DNA of 64,000 nucleotides from Pythium myriotylum (taxonomy: Eukaryota > Oomycota > Peronosporomycetes > Pythiales > Pythiaceae): the NCBI GenBank assembly GCA_023091665.1, contig JALJCQ010000033.1, forward strand, positions 992,001 to 1,056,000, given 5' to 3'. This document shows positions 20,383-29,853 of this stretch, one piece after another (the stretch's first letter is position 1; each line of letters starts with the position of its first letter). Below the pieces are notes generated by a model that had not been told where the DNA came from, ran no database searches, and saw only the letters and a program-made list of their open reading frames with translations. The translations under genes and the position numbers were made by a program.

Positions 20383-22342
20383 ACCATCTCACATCAGTTG
20401 CTTCTAATGTCTACGACCTGATTTGTGACGCCTACGCAGGCGACGCACAATGCGCGGAGATCATTCGCGCGCTTCAGGACCCGCACGCTGCGAAGTCTCT
20501 TGCTCCCCGCGTTCGGGCTCGAGTACATCGTTACTCTTTCCGCGACGGCCTCCTGAGGTATCAGACGTCGCCTGGCGAAGAAGATCGCATCGTAGTACCC
20601 TCCGATGAGGATTTACGATATGTGATCGCTCACGGCGTTCACGATGCTCCCGGAGCTGGCCATCTCGGCCGTGAGAAGACGTACTCGCTTCTCAGCCCAA
20701 GGTTTTGGTGGCCCAAGATGTACAAGTGGGTATCGCGGTAGTCCGCACATGTGACGTGTGTCAGCGAGTGAAGCCAAGTGCACACTCCCAGGCGCCGCTC
20801 CAAAGCTTGCCTGTCCCCAGCGATTGCTGGCGCTCTGTGAGCATGGACTTCTTCGGCATGCCGAGAACGTCCCGTGGGCACAACGGTGTGCTGGTCTTTG
20901 TTGACCGTCTCAGCAAGATGGTCCATCTTGCCCCGGTGTCTGACACCTGCACAGGTCTCGACTGTGCACGACTGTTCGTTGACGTCGTATCCCGTCATCA
21001 CGGCTTACCCGATTCGATCGTCTCCGATCGGGATCCCAGGTTCACGAGTGATTTTTGGGAAGGACTCTTCCAAATCCTGGGATCCAGGCTCGACATGTCG
21101 ACCGCGGATCATCCGGAGACCGACGGTCAGACCGAGCGCGCCAATCGCGTTGTCGAGGATATCCTCCGCTCATATTGCGCGAGCGATCCGCTCTCGTGGT
21201 GCGATCACCTCCCCATGGTGGAGTTTGCCATGAACAATTCTGTTCATGCCTCGACAGGCTTGTCTCCATTCTATGTGAATGGTCTCCGCCATCCGGCGCT
21301 CCCTCTTTGCCTCATGGGTGAGTTCGAGGCTGGCTCAAGTGGAGCTCGGCAACTCCTTGCTGCCCAACTCAATGGGATACCCAAGATCGCGGACCGCCGC
21401 AAGTTGGATGACTTCCTGACGACACGTGTTAACGTTGTCTCACGCGTACGAGACGCCATGGCTGCTGCCCAAGATCTGCAAAAAGAACAAGCAGACAAGC
21501 GAGGTCGCAAGAACACAATGGTGTTTAAAGAAGGGGACTTTGTATTAGTCAATACGAAGAACTTCTCTCAGAACGCGGTCTCGCGTCTCGACTGCACGAA
21601 GCTGTTGCCGAGGTTCATTGGTCCCTTCAAGGTGGTGAAAAGGAGTGGCAACTCCTATCGTCTGGATCTGCCAAGCTGGATCCAGACGCATCCGACGTTT
21701 TACGTGGGCTTACTTAAGCCGTACCTTCGTCCTGTGGAGGCGGAGGAGGAGTCGGGTGAGGCCCCGAGCGGCGACTTCCCTGATGGCTTGCCGCCGACCA
21801 CGAGCGTACCGACGCAGGCGATCGAGATCGCGAACGGGGACGCCGTCCCTGCTGGAAGCCAAGCTGTTGGCGGAGGTCGAAACACTCCCGCTCGAGATGC
21901 TCGATGCGACGATGAAGCGTCCACAGGGCCTCTTCCTGTCTTGCGACGATCGGCGCGAGTCGCTGGAGCTCGTCGAAGTTCGACCGGATCCACCGATCCG
22001 CCTCCCTCGACCTATCGTCGAGATCGACCAAGTCGCGTCGGAGCTGATACTGGGCGTCAGCAGCGGGATATAAACCCGCAGGGGCTGCGTAGCCATACCA
22101 AGCGAAAGGCGCGGCGGCCGATCCGCGAGCCGCTTCCGGTGATCGACCGTACTGGGACTCCCCACTTCCACGTTGAATCGCTTGGTCGCGTGCGTACGCG
22201 TCGTGGGAATCGCGAGATCTTGGTGAAGTGGCTGGGATATCCCAAGTCCCAGAGTTCGTGGGTTGAGGAGCAGGTGCTTCGCGAGGACTGCCTCGACTTG
22301 CTCCGCGAGCACGAGCGGAACCACCCCGAGTGGTTCCAATAG
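20303..22342 (+). pseudogene. pol: Gypsy copy 1 Pol: RNase H end, integrase, GPY/F and chromodomain
   Basis: RNase H C-terminus, HHCC zinc region start and linker run to 20741 (an ATG at 20379 overlaps the previous stop as ATGA). A one-base deletion near 20739, relative to copy 2, moves the rest to the frame ending at 22342. The integrase core has the first Asp in SMDFFGMPRTS, the second in VSDRDPRFTSDFW and the Glu in HPETDGQTERAN. GPY/F motif: RFIGPFKVVKRSGNSYRL. The chromodomain (HVESLGRVRTRRG ... LVKWLGYP ... SSWVEE) is at about 22165-22330. Apart from the single-base lesion everything needed for integration is kept. Confidence 0.93.
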
Positions 22343-23165
22343 CGGCATCTGCCGTGCGGTGAGAAGAGTCTCGAGAAGGTTGACCTTGGGCAGTCCCCAC
22401 AGGGTGGGTCAGAAGCGCAGCTTCAATGTCAGCAGTGACTCTGTTGTCGACGTACAACTTGGCGAAACGAATTCGCATATCACGGAGCTTCTTCACCTCC
22501 CCGACGTACGTCGGGCTGCGCATCCGCGCCACGTCGACACGCTTGGTGAGCTCGACCCACCTCCAGAACTGAGAGTTGAACTCGTCCGGCGAGCGGCCGG
22601 GCTCGACGATAATCGGCACGCCGAAGATCGGCCCACGCTGGTGGTAGCGCCACTGGTTGAATGTCGCTCGCGACATGTGTCGCTCGGCGAGGGCTTCGCC
22701 AATCGTACAGGGAGCACCCAGGCCGAAGTCGTAGGTGCTCACCCTGTCGGCGACGCGGACGGGGGAGTCCTGGCGAGTCGCAGGCGCTGGGCGCCGTCGA
22801 TCTGGGCTGTCGAACGCGCCATCGCGGATGTCACGGTGCGTGACGTTTGGCTGAGCCATCAGCAGGCGCTGCTCTCGCAGGCGCGCCTCGCGCGCGAGCG
22901 CCCACTCATCTTGAGCTTGCGGCGTCGGGTCGCGTGGTTTCTCTTCGTCGTGGGTCGGTGGGGCGGTCTTCCGCTCGCTATACTCGTGGGGCGTCATCGT
23001 CTTCGCGTCGGCACGCCCGCGAACTTCGCCTTCCTCGACGTCTTCGAGCGCGCGGTCGCGCGGGCGTGGCGGTGACTCCGCCGGAGGGGGTGAGTTCATC
23101 GGTTGGTCTTCGTCGTCGTTGGGGCCGGGGTCGGCAGCGGCCGCTGCGGCTCTTGGGGTGGACAT
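21714..23165 (-). CDS. Antisense ORF in gypsy copy 1, 483 codons, unknown function
   Basis: Uninterrupted minus-strand frame from ATG (MSTPRAAAAAADPG) at 23163-23165 to 21714. The N-terminal quarter is Pro/acidic-rich; the middle (FNQWRYHQRGPIFGVPIIVE, FWRWVELTKRVDVARM, TYVGEVKKLRDMRIRFAKLY) has the composition of a folded domain; the C-terminus has a probable coiled coil (READRWIRSNFDELQRL ... LHRRIEHLERECFDLRQQ) and an Arg/Ser-rich tail. About 820 bp lie in the interval between pol and the 3' LTR, where no sense domain is recognisable. The final 629 bp are antisense to the pol linker and chromodomain. I do not recognise the family. Antisense ORFs in this position are known from some plant gypsy elements. 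Confidence 0.6.
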   Translation of the reverse strand: MSTPRAAAAAADPGPNDDEDQPMNSPPPAESPPRPRDRALEDVEEGEVRGRADAKTMTPHEYSERKTAPPTHDEEKPRDPTPQAQDEWALAREARLREQRLLMAQPNVTHRDIRDGAFDSPDRRRPAPATRQDSPVRVADRVSTYDFGLGAPCTIGEALAERHMSRATFNQWRYHQRGPIFGVPIIVEPGRSPDEFNSQFWRWVELTKRVDVARMRSPTYVGEVKKLRDMRIRFAKLYVDNRVTADIEAALLTHPVGTAQGQPSRDSSHRTADAAIGTTRGGSARARGASRGSPREAPAPQPTNSGTWDIPATSPRSRDSHDAYARDQAIQRGSGESQYGRSPEAARGSAAAPFAWYGYAAPAGLYPAADAQYQLRRDLVDLDDRSREADRWIRSNFDELQRLAPIVARQEEALWTLHRRIEHLERECFDLRQQLGFQQGRRPRSRSRSPASVRSWSAASHQGSRRSGPHPTPPPPPQDEGTA

Positions 23166-23370
23166 GCGTCCCTTGTCGCAGCTTGTGTTGTGCTGCTCGC
23201 GGCGCTCCGCGCTACCGTGCCGACTGCGGACGGCCTTCGGAAATCTCCGTGCGCGGGCGGCGCGCTCTCGTCTTGGTGCTTCTCTCGGTTTTTCCTTCCT
23301 CGCCCTCTCTCACTCTTTCTCTCTCTCTTAGTACCGTGACCTTCCCCATTAAAACCCCGGTCTTCTATTT

Positions 23371-23392
23371 TGGGTGGGGGGGGGGGGGGTGG
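23371..23392 (+). promoter_or_regulatory. Polypurine tract next to 3' LTR (G14 core)
   Basis: TGGGTG14TGG immediately precedes the 3' LTR start (TGTAGC at 23393). It sits where plus-strand DNA synthesis is primed in LTR elements. A nearly pure G tract is unusual for this role; polypurine tracts normally mix A and G. Confidence 0.75.
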
Positions 23393-23695
23393 TGTAGCGG
23401 GGTACACAAGTTATACTTGCAGTTACATAGGTAGTGTGGTTACATAATTAGGGTGGTCCACTTAGGGGAAAAGTTACCCTAAGTAGTGACTCAGGTTTAT
23501 CAGATTTCAGTAGGTAATATCCCCGGTTTATTTACCAGGGATATAGGGCTCTAGGGTTAATCCTCAGAGAGGATTAATATATGGCAGTTCGCCTTTTGCC
23601 AAGTCTTTGGCGCTCGTCGACAGGGGTCGACTCGGAGCGGCTGCTCTCGCTTCCTCCAAGCGAAGTGCTGTGTAGTGGTCACGGGGACTGCTACA
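23393..23695 (+). repeat. Gypsy copy 1, 3' LTR
   Basis: 303 bp, TGTAGC to GCTACA, identical to the 5' LTR except for its second base. Followed by the TGGTG target duplicate. Confidence 0.97.
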
Positions 23696-24246
23696 TGGTG
23701 GAACTCTGATATTACTCTACACTATCTTGACAATGTGTTTGGCGCCCGCCCGCGTCTGAACCCACCATACTTCTCCTCGACCATTTAGCGGCCATTAGAC
23801 GGAAGATGTTGTAGCCAGCGCTAAAAGTCTCAATATTGTGCTGAAGAAAATTCCCGCCGGGCTAACGTGGCGTGCGCGGCCAGCCGACGTTGCCTGGCTT
23901 AAGGAGTTTAAGGACGCAATTCGGCGGGCATGGGTCAGCGAGCTAAGATTCCGGCTCGCTTGGCATCGTCAGGAGACTCCCCTTGCGTCGTTCTCCCTCG
24001 TCCCTCCTAATAGACGCAAGGTGACGGAATGGGTCACTCGGGCGTGGGGGCAAGTTCGTCCGACAACTAGCGGCTTCGTCCGCTGTGGCTACATCAACCG
24101 ACGGGTGGGTGCATGAGGGCAAGGAAGCAGAAACGAACAGCGTTCTCGACGCGTCAGGTGTTGTGGATGCTCTCACGGCGCACCGTGATGTCATCGGCCG
24201 AGCCCTGACTGAGAGCATGGACATTGTGGATAGAGCGAAAGCTTGA
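23696..24246 (+). pseudogene. Pogo-like (DDE_1) transposase, 3' part after gypsy insertion
   Basis: Removing the gypsy element and one TGGTG copy joins the frame of 16393 directly to WNSDITLHYLDNVFG here. Downstream, LLLDHLAAI (second catalytic Asp), VLKKIPAGLTWRARPADVAW and the EFKDAIRRAWV block match the C-terminal half of the DDE_1 domain, with frame changes near 23800 and 24115. The final piece is VLDASGVVDALTAHRDVIGR to about 24246. The gene was already damaged or has decayed since; only the junction itself is clean. Confidence 0.7.
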
Positions 24247-24249
24247 ATC

Positions 24250-25559
24250 CGACGATGAGTCAGAAGACGAACAAAAGAGCAGAACATCAGTTTGTTTTCT
24301 ATTGATTACCAATGGATTGCATTTCTTACCTTTGATGGTGAGGGGAATTAACACGTCCGATGTGGGAATTGAACCCGTGACAACCCTGCTCTCCGAAGAG
24401 CCCTCAATAGACCCAGCAGTCGAAACCACCGAGCCGTCAACACCAAAACTTTCCAGAGGTTACAGGAAATGATTTGTTATTCCCGCAGTTATTCCCTCAG
24501 TCCACTGTTAGGGTACTATTTTGAGACAAAAGCTGTAATTATAATATGACCAATACGGTAATTTACATACTGCCCCCACTCACATTGCGTATCCTTTAAA
24601 GCTTTTTGAAGCTATGTATTGGATGCGCTGAGCAAGGGTGTGTGCGAAGAAATCACACAGACGTAGTGAGTAGTAACTAATGATAGTACACACTCAGGGA
24701 ATCAGACAACGTATTCCTAAATATCCTCAGATATAGGATTTCAGGCTGTATCCCGGCGCAGAAATCTTCCGGGGTGTCTCTAGGTGAGCCGACCGATGAC
24801 GGCAAAACACTAGTGACAGTCTTTTGGTACGCTTTCTAGGAGTATTTCCAACTAGGGGAAAGATCTCTAATCGCAATACCGATATATGCAAATATAGAAT
24901 ACCAACGATCTAGAGTGAGAGGTAAATTCTTCAGGAGAAAGGGTGCTACAGCACTTTGACACTCGGTCTAAACGTTTCGCCACCAGGGTCGCGACACACA
25001 CTCAAACCCAACACACTCAGATATACTTAATCGGTTACCTTGGTAAGTCACCGATCGCCGCCCTGTATTCTAGGTTACCGCAATGGTATGGTCGACGTGG
25101 TCAACACTGGCAGGAAACTTCGTCCGGGATGAACTGCGGTCTTTCTTGCCTGGCCGTAATCCCCGGAGGAATTTTGACCTGTCACTTCAACAGTGAACAT
25201 GGCGATACCAACGGAAGCGTCGCCGACAACCTACTCTCTCCATATTGCATGTGCTGCATGTACTGGATCACTGTACACCAAGAGCAGCCACAGGAAGCTG
25301 CCTCGCACATGAGCCTCCCAGAGGACGTCAAGGAGAGCAACGTAGGGAGAACAAAAGGATCATGAACACATAAATCTCCCTTTCTATGTTACCTCGAACA
25401 ACCACCACCACTACCAGTCTGGTTCCTCTGGCCTTTCAATAGTAAGGAGCACAGAACAAATGGGTTCCAAACATTGAGAGCGAAACTGACATGACGTCGT
25501 GCTAGACGATTCGCTTTTTCGTTCCCAGGGTTAATTATACACACAGAGAAACGTCGTCC
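24250..25559. other. Stretch without recognisable gene
   Basis: The longest frame is 24943-25365 plus (140 codons; MLQHFDTRSKRF...), without a recognisable motif. The sequence at 24361-24400 contains a tRNA-like T-arm in antisense but no tRNA can be folded. Nothing else supported. Confidence 0.4.
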
Positions 25560-25905
25560 ATGCTTGAGGCTGATCACTTGATGTAGAGATCCTTGAACTC
25601 GTTCCAGGACAAAACGTTGTGAAAATCCTTGTAGAGCTTGTAGTTTCCTTTCGTGTGGTTTTGGTGTTTGTCGTGGGCTTTGCTCTGCTTCGCCACAACC
25701 GACTTCCACTTAATGACCTTGGGGAAAGCATTTTTGATAACGTTGTGGATCTATGTCGTGATGGGAACCTCGAGCCAATGGAGATGGCGTTCATCATCGT
25801 TCTAGCTCAACGAGTCGCGAAGAGCGTTGAGCCGTTGAGTGATAGGGGTCACCTCTTCGAATACAATGGACCTATCGACACCAAATTCTTCCCCCAATTC
25901 GTCAC
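25560..25905 (-). pseudogene. Unrecognised degenerate coding segment
   Basis: One minus frame with two internal stops reads as continuous protein-like sequence: DELGEEFGVDRSIVFEEVT, HLHWLEVPIT, HNVIKNAFPKVIKWKSV, KLYKDFHNVLSWNEFKDLY. Both neighbouring frames and the plus strand (25619-26062) are hydrophobic or low in information. It is likely the 3' part of a broken gene whose upstream exon is at 26110-26440. Family unknown. Confidence 0.35.
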
Positions 25906-26109
25906 CATGCCAATACAACAACATTTTTTAGTCATTGCTGGTGAGAAAATGTGTTTCATCATATGGTTTGCCATTTTTCAGAAACAACACACAGACAGTA
26001 AATACCAGATACCAAACATCATTAGCATGCTCACAAATCACAATGCAACAGACGGCAATTAGAAGCTACGAATGTTCTTGGGGTGGGGCAAAAAATTACC
26101 TTTCGGGTA

Positions 26110-26440
26110 TCATGATAGCGGCCATATGGTCTTCCGGCTCAGTAATCGATAGATTTCCCGAGCTCGGGAAACCTCTTCGAACATCATAATGAACATAAAC
26201 AAAGAACTGAACATATCAGGTAGTTTCAAATATGCATTGAAGGCAGTAGCCTCGCGTTGCTTGGCAAGCTCGCTTTCTCGATGCTTGGCGTAGGAATCAC
26301 GAGCGATTTCTTGTAGAGTCTTCTTCGTGTGCTGTTGGCGGCCCGAGCGCACCGCCTTGTGTTTTGACCGATTTGACTTGGAGATTTCTTGCCCACAGCC
26401 CAGGGGGCACGGAACCGCTCCCGCTGTATGATCTTTTCTA
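26110..26440 (-). pseudogene. Unrecognised small coding segment with Cys/His N-terminus
   Basis: The frame can be extended above the first ATG (26352) to about 26440, giving VPCPLGCGQEISKSNRSKHK, a possible CX3C...H metal-binding finger, then basic SGRQQHTKKTLQEIARDSYA, a charged helix and a hydrophobic stretch (SSLFMFIMMFEEVSRAREIY). It ends at a stop at 26110. It probably belongs with 25560-25905 on the same strand. No assignment. Confidence 0.3.
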
Positions 26441-26609
26441 TCCTCTACAACGCAAGTGACCTTTTCATACTAAGGCGCGTACGCACCAGGGGGCCGGCTT
26501 CAAACCCTGGAACCAAGCTGACCACCATCATCATGATGTGATGAGCGCTTAGCCCCTTCGTTGCCACTGTTTTGACTTGAGATTTGTACGGTTCAATTCC
26601 CATAAAGGA

Positions 26610-26918
26610 CTATAATGACGATAGATTGGTTTTAAAGGTCTTTTTTTTTGCCTGTTTCGTTTGCTTTTTGGGCAGTAAACCAACCGATATTCCTACAATG
26701 TCTGGATAGTGGTTCTTTAAGGAGAGAGGCAAAAGTTGCGACAGAACAATCTCTTTGGACAAATTGATTCCGTCGTCCATTTTTTTTGAAGGCCATCCAA
26801 AGATACAACGTACTACGCTCCATCTGTACTTTTGCCCACAGTCATCAGCCTTTGTGTTGGAACGGTTCTGTTTGTGAAGGGTGATTCGTGTCATCCCGAA
26901 ATTCTCACCCGAAGGCAC
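26610..26918 (-). CDS. Short unrecognised ORF
   Basis: 102 codons (MPSGENFGMTRITLHKQNR...), with a Lys-rich end. A possible exon of an unrecognised gene; no motif. Only composition supports it. Confidence 0.15.
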   Translation of the reverse strand: MPSGENFGMTRITLHKQNRSNTKADDCGQKYRWSVVRCIFGWPSKKMDDGINLSKEIVLSQLLPLSLKNHYPDIVGISVGLLPKKQTKQAKKKTFKTNLSSL

Positions 26919-26941
26919 ACATAGGCACTTTTAATGAGTAA

Positions 26942-26955
26942 CCCCCCCCCCCCCC
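26942..26955. repeat. Poly-C tract (C14)
   Basis: Fourteen C, outside any recognisable gene, next to a pyrimidine-rich stretch. Confidence 0.95.
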
Positions 26956-27429
26956 ACAGGGAGGTTACAATGTTACTTCACATTCTTACTTCACAAATGT
27001 CACATACTACCACTTTGAACATCCCACCACTCCCATTTGAACCTTCCCCCAGATCCGTAATGTCCTGTCACTCACACAATAAAAAACGCTTGAGCCCCAG
27101 AAACCGCCCTGCTCCAACATCTACCCCGCTACCATGAGTCACTCCTGCCCCTATCCAGTAGCATTCAGCCGCCGCCGGTATCACTCCTGATCCTCTTTCC
27201 TTCCCGCTCGAATATCCTCCGACTGGCTCATCAAAGTTCTTGTACGACCAGGTCAGTCGGGTGAAGGGGAGGGAGAAAGAGCGCATCGAGCGGTGCATGA
27301 CAGCGAGGCTGCTTAGGGCAGCGTGGTCACGTCCGGGCTGCCCTAAGCACAAAGTGTGGGGGTTGTATGCGTGTGTATATCGAGACCAATCGTTGGCGTT
27401 GTGGGCGCAAGGGTTGCGGGGTGGAGAGG

Positions 27430-28191
27430 TCCCTCAAACTTTTTTTTTAAAAGCAAAGTCGACTACCAACACGACAAGCCGTTCGTCTCCTGCGTGCGGG
27501 ATGCAAATGGACTGGAGTGTTCTGTCGCGATGTTTACATATACAAATGGAAACTATTGAACACCAAGTTCAGGTAAGTACATTACTATTCATGATTGAAT
27601 TCCTAGCGCAAACTGATTGACGCGTGCGCTATGCTAGATCGGTGGACCTGGCCATGTCATCGAGATTGACGAGACTTCGCTCAAGAAGAAGAACATGTAT
27701 GGTCAGGGTTGCCAGTACGAAGATTGTCGGTTGTTTGGTGGGGTGGATCGGGTCGGTTCGGCGAGCTGACATACGGCAGCTGTACCAAGGCGACGTTGCT
27801 GCCGCTCATCAAACGGCTTGCGACAAAAGGATCCATCATCTAATCTGACATGTGGTGCGCGTACGTGAATGAAGGTGTGACAAAAGCGGGTGAGACCCGG
27901 ACGTACTCTCTGGAGACCGAGAAGATGCTGAAAGAGATGATGTACACCCCCAAGTGGATGTGCCACGACGACCACTTCGTGGATCCCATCACTGGGGTCC
28001 ACACGAACGAAATTGAGGGTGTTTGGGAGATCCCAGTGAAAGGTTTTGCCAAGGCCATGAGAGCCATCTATCGCCCACACCACCAGTCGTACCTGGCAGA
28101 GAACCTGTGGAGACATTGGTACTTCGCACCTGATTCCTGAGGCACAACCTACTTTGAAGGACTGATCCTCGGCATCTGCAAGAAGTACTAG
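27430..28191 (+). pseudogene. Merlin (ISXO2/IS1016-like) transposase, catalytic region
   Basis: A first exon (about 27455-27572; DKPFVSCVRDANG) is followed by a 65-bp intron, 27573-27637 (GTAAGT ... TGCTAG). The core then has the first catalytic Asp (GHVIEIDETSLKKKN, from 27638), a frameshift near 27760, TLLPLIKRLATKGSII, TAA at 27841-27843 where Trp is usual, the second Asp in SDMWCAYV and the Glu in VDPITGVHTNEIEGVWE, the most characteristic block of the family. TGA at 28138-28140 interrupts the end; the frame continues to TAG at 28189-28191. All three catalytic residues remain but the copy cannot be translated. Confidence 0.75.
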
Positions 28192-28223
28192 GTCTAGATG
28201 TAGTACAGTGATGTACGGTCAAA

Positions 28224-28424
28224 CCTTTCGCAATCAACCGTGTAAATTCTATAAGCTCCGAGGGTTTCTCATAAGCCGGTGTGATTGACCCCTCAGAACG
28301 TGTAAATTTTACACGTTTTTCATCTGTCGCAATTCTAGAACGTGTAAAATTTACACGATCTGAAAGTTTGACTGGATTAAAGTATCCATAAAATCCCTGT
28401 TCGCAGGAAGGTGATTGCGAAAGG
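28224..28424. mobile_element. piggyBac-type MITE, second copy, 201 bp
   Basis: Ends CCTTTCGCAATC (28224-28235) and GATTGCGAAAGG (28413-28424) are the same inverted repeat as in 15010-15350, one C shorter. TTAA follows on the right (28425-28428); the left flank is TCAA. It contains two intact CGTGTAAA/TTTACACG palindromes and a decayed one, and lacks the repeated middle of the first copy. It lies 33 bp after the Merlin remnant. Confidence 0.8.
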
Positions 28425-28428
28425 TTAA

Positions 28429-29561
28429 CATCGATTGATTTCCCCGTTGGTGGCTAATCTTCAGAAGTGCCCACACATCCATACTACTTGGAAACCATGT
28501 AAGATTGATGCATCCTCTGATGGGATCGACCAAGTCGCTCAGCATGCGACGCCCATGTCTCAAGTTCAGCGTTTAGCACCATTGAGCCAAGCCAGCTCTT
28601 GGGTGACTCGCGCGCAAAGCCCTGCATAGCTCAATCCGAAAAGAACTCATTCTTCGCGGACATTCTTTCCTGATACCTATACCCTGGCATATTTTTTCTC
28701 ACTTGTATGTATGCTTTCATCATCACCGGTTGTTGCTAATGACATTGCACCACCGCATGCTCTCACCATCAGGGCACTTCTGTGTTTGAAGGTTTACGTT
28801 CGCTTGAGTGTCTCGAACGTGAGTCAGCTTATCAAACCAATGGCAAAGAAGATTTGAGCTACACGAAGGTGATTGTATTACACCCAATGTAATTGTGGCA
28901 ACGCAGTCCAGAAGACGTCCGCGACCATAATTCGTGTTGCGTGCCTTGCACTGGAAGGATTAGTCGAGGTCTATACCTTTCTTCGGATTCGATACTTCTG
29001 TTCATACAACACCGATCAGCAACTTGGAGAGATACGCGCGATACCAGGATCATTCGACCCTTATCATAAAAATTCTTGCACGTAACGTAGAACGCGGGTG
29101 GGGAAATTGTTGGCTTAGTGGCAAATTGGAAAGTATATTCTGGTTAAGCGATCGAAGCATGCAAAGACCAACAGGACTAGTTCGCGGTCGCGCTACATCT
29201 AGCCTGGACATGCAAACCATGCGCAGAGCACAACTACTCTCGCGCCTCCTGGCGCTCCCATTCACGCGCGCGTCCTGCACACGCCTCCGGGCCAATCGCG
29301 GATGGCTGGCCGCGTGCTCGATAGGCGAGTGCGCCCACACGAAGCCAACCCACCCTACACGAACTCCGATTGGCCGAGTAAGTGTGGGGACGCCATGCCG
29401 GTGCCGGTGGAACTTTAACCAGGGCTGACTAGCCCGATGGTGATGAGTTGAAGTGGACAGACGACGAGAGTGCTTGCTAATCATCAACAGAAATGTGTTT
29501 AACCACTCGGTATTCTGCAAATGTGACCCAGACACAGACAAACGAGTCACTACACCGTTAA
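28429..29561. other. Stretch without recognisable gene
   Basis: The largest frame (29050-29601 minus, 183 codons) has Arg/His/Ser-rich composition and an opposing plus frame of similar quality, so I treat both as chance. No repeats or structural RNAs seen. Confidence 0.4.
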
Positions 29562-29853
29562 CTGCAATTAGTCTGAGTTGATAATTAGTCTGCGCATCCA
29601 TCTGTTTTGCTCAGACCATTTTGTGTGATTGCCGCCTGGCGGAGGAAAGTGCCCGCGGAAATAGTCTGAGGTGGAGCGGTTTCACAGTCAAAGAAAGATC
29701 AGAGAGAACCATCGTTCTGCATCAGTGCGGCATTGCGATGCCCTTGCGATGCCACAAATAGAACTGGGGCATCCAGACTGTCGCCGGACGCTGGTGTCTG
29801 TGCTGTGCTCTCTCAAAACTCACTGAAGCCGTGATACCACGACTCACAACAAG

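Larger units (their letters stand above)
16389..23700 (+). mobile_element. Full-length Ty3/gypsy retrotransposon (copy 1) with 5-bp target duplication
   Basis: Two 303-bp LTRs (16394-16696 and 23393-23695) differ at a single position, the second base (TTTAGC against TGTAGC). TGGTG duplicates flank them (16389-16393, 23696-23700). Order: LTR, primer-binding site, gag, protease, RT, RNase H, integrase, chromodomain, about 1 kb with an antisense ORF, G-rich polypurine tract, LTR. LTR identity points to a very recent insertion. Coding lesions are nevertheless present (amber codon in gag, shifts at the gag-pol join, in RNase H and at the start of integrase), so the copy was probably mobilised in trans or acquired lesions unequally. 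Confidence 0.97.

Noticed and set aside
22263..23434. Sense ORFs of 270 and 195 codons after gypsy pol
   Set aside because: Arg/Ser-rich shadow composition in GC-rich DNA; the antisense frame explains the openness better.
24361..24440. Antisense tRNA-like GGGTTCAATTCCC
   Set aside because: Only three T-stem pairs and no D-arm or acceptor. The similar GGTTCAATTCCC at about 26590 also lacks a fold.
29050..29601. 183-codon minus ORF
   Set aside because: Low-information composition, an opposing frame of equal length, no motif.
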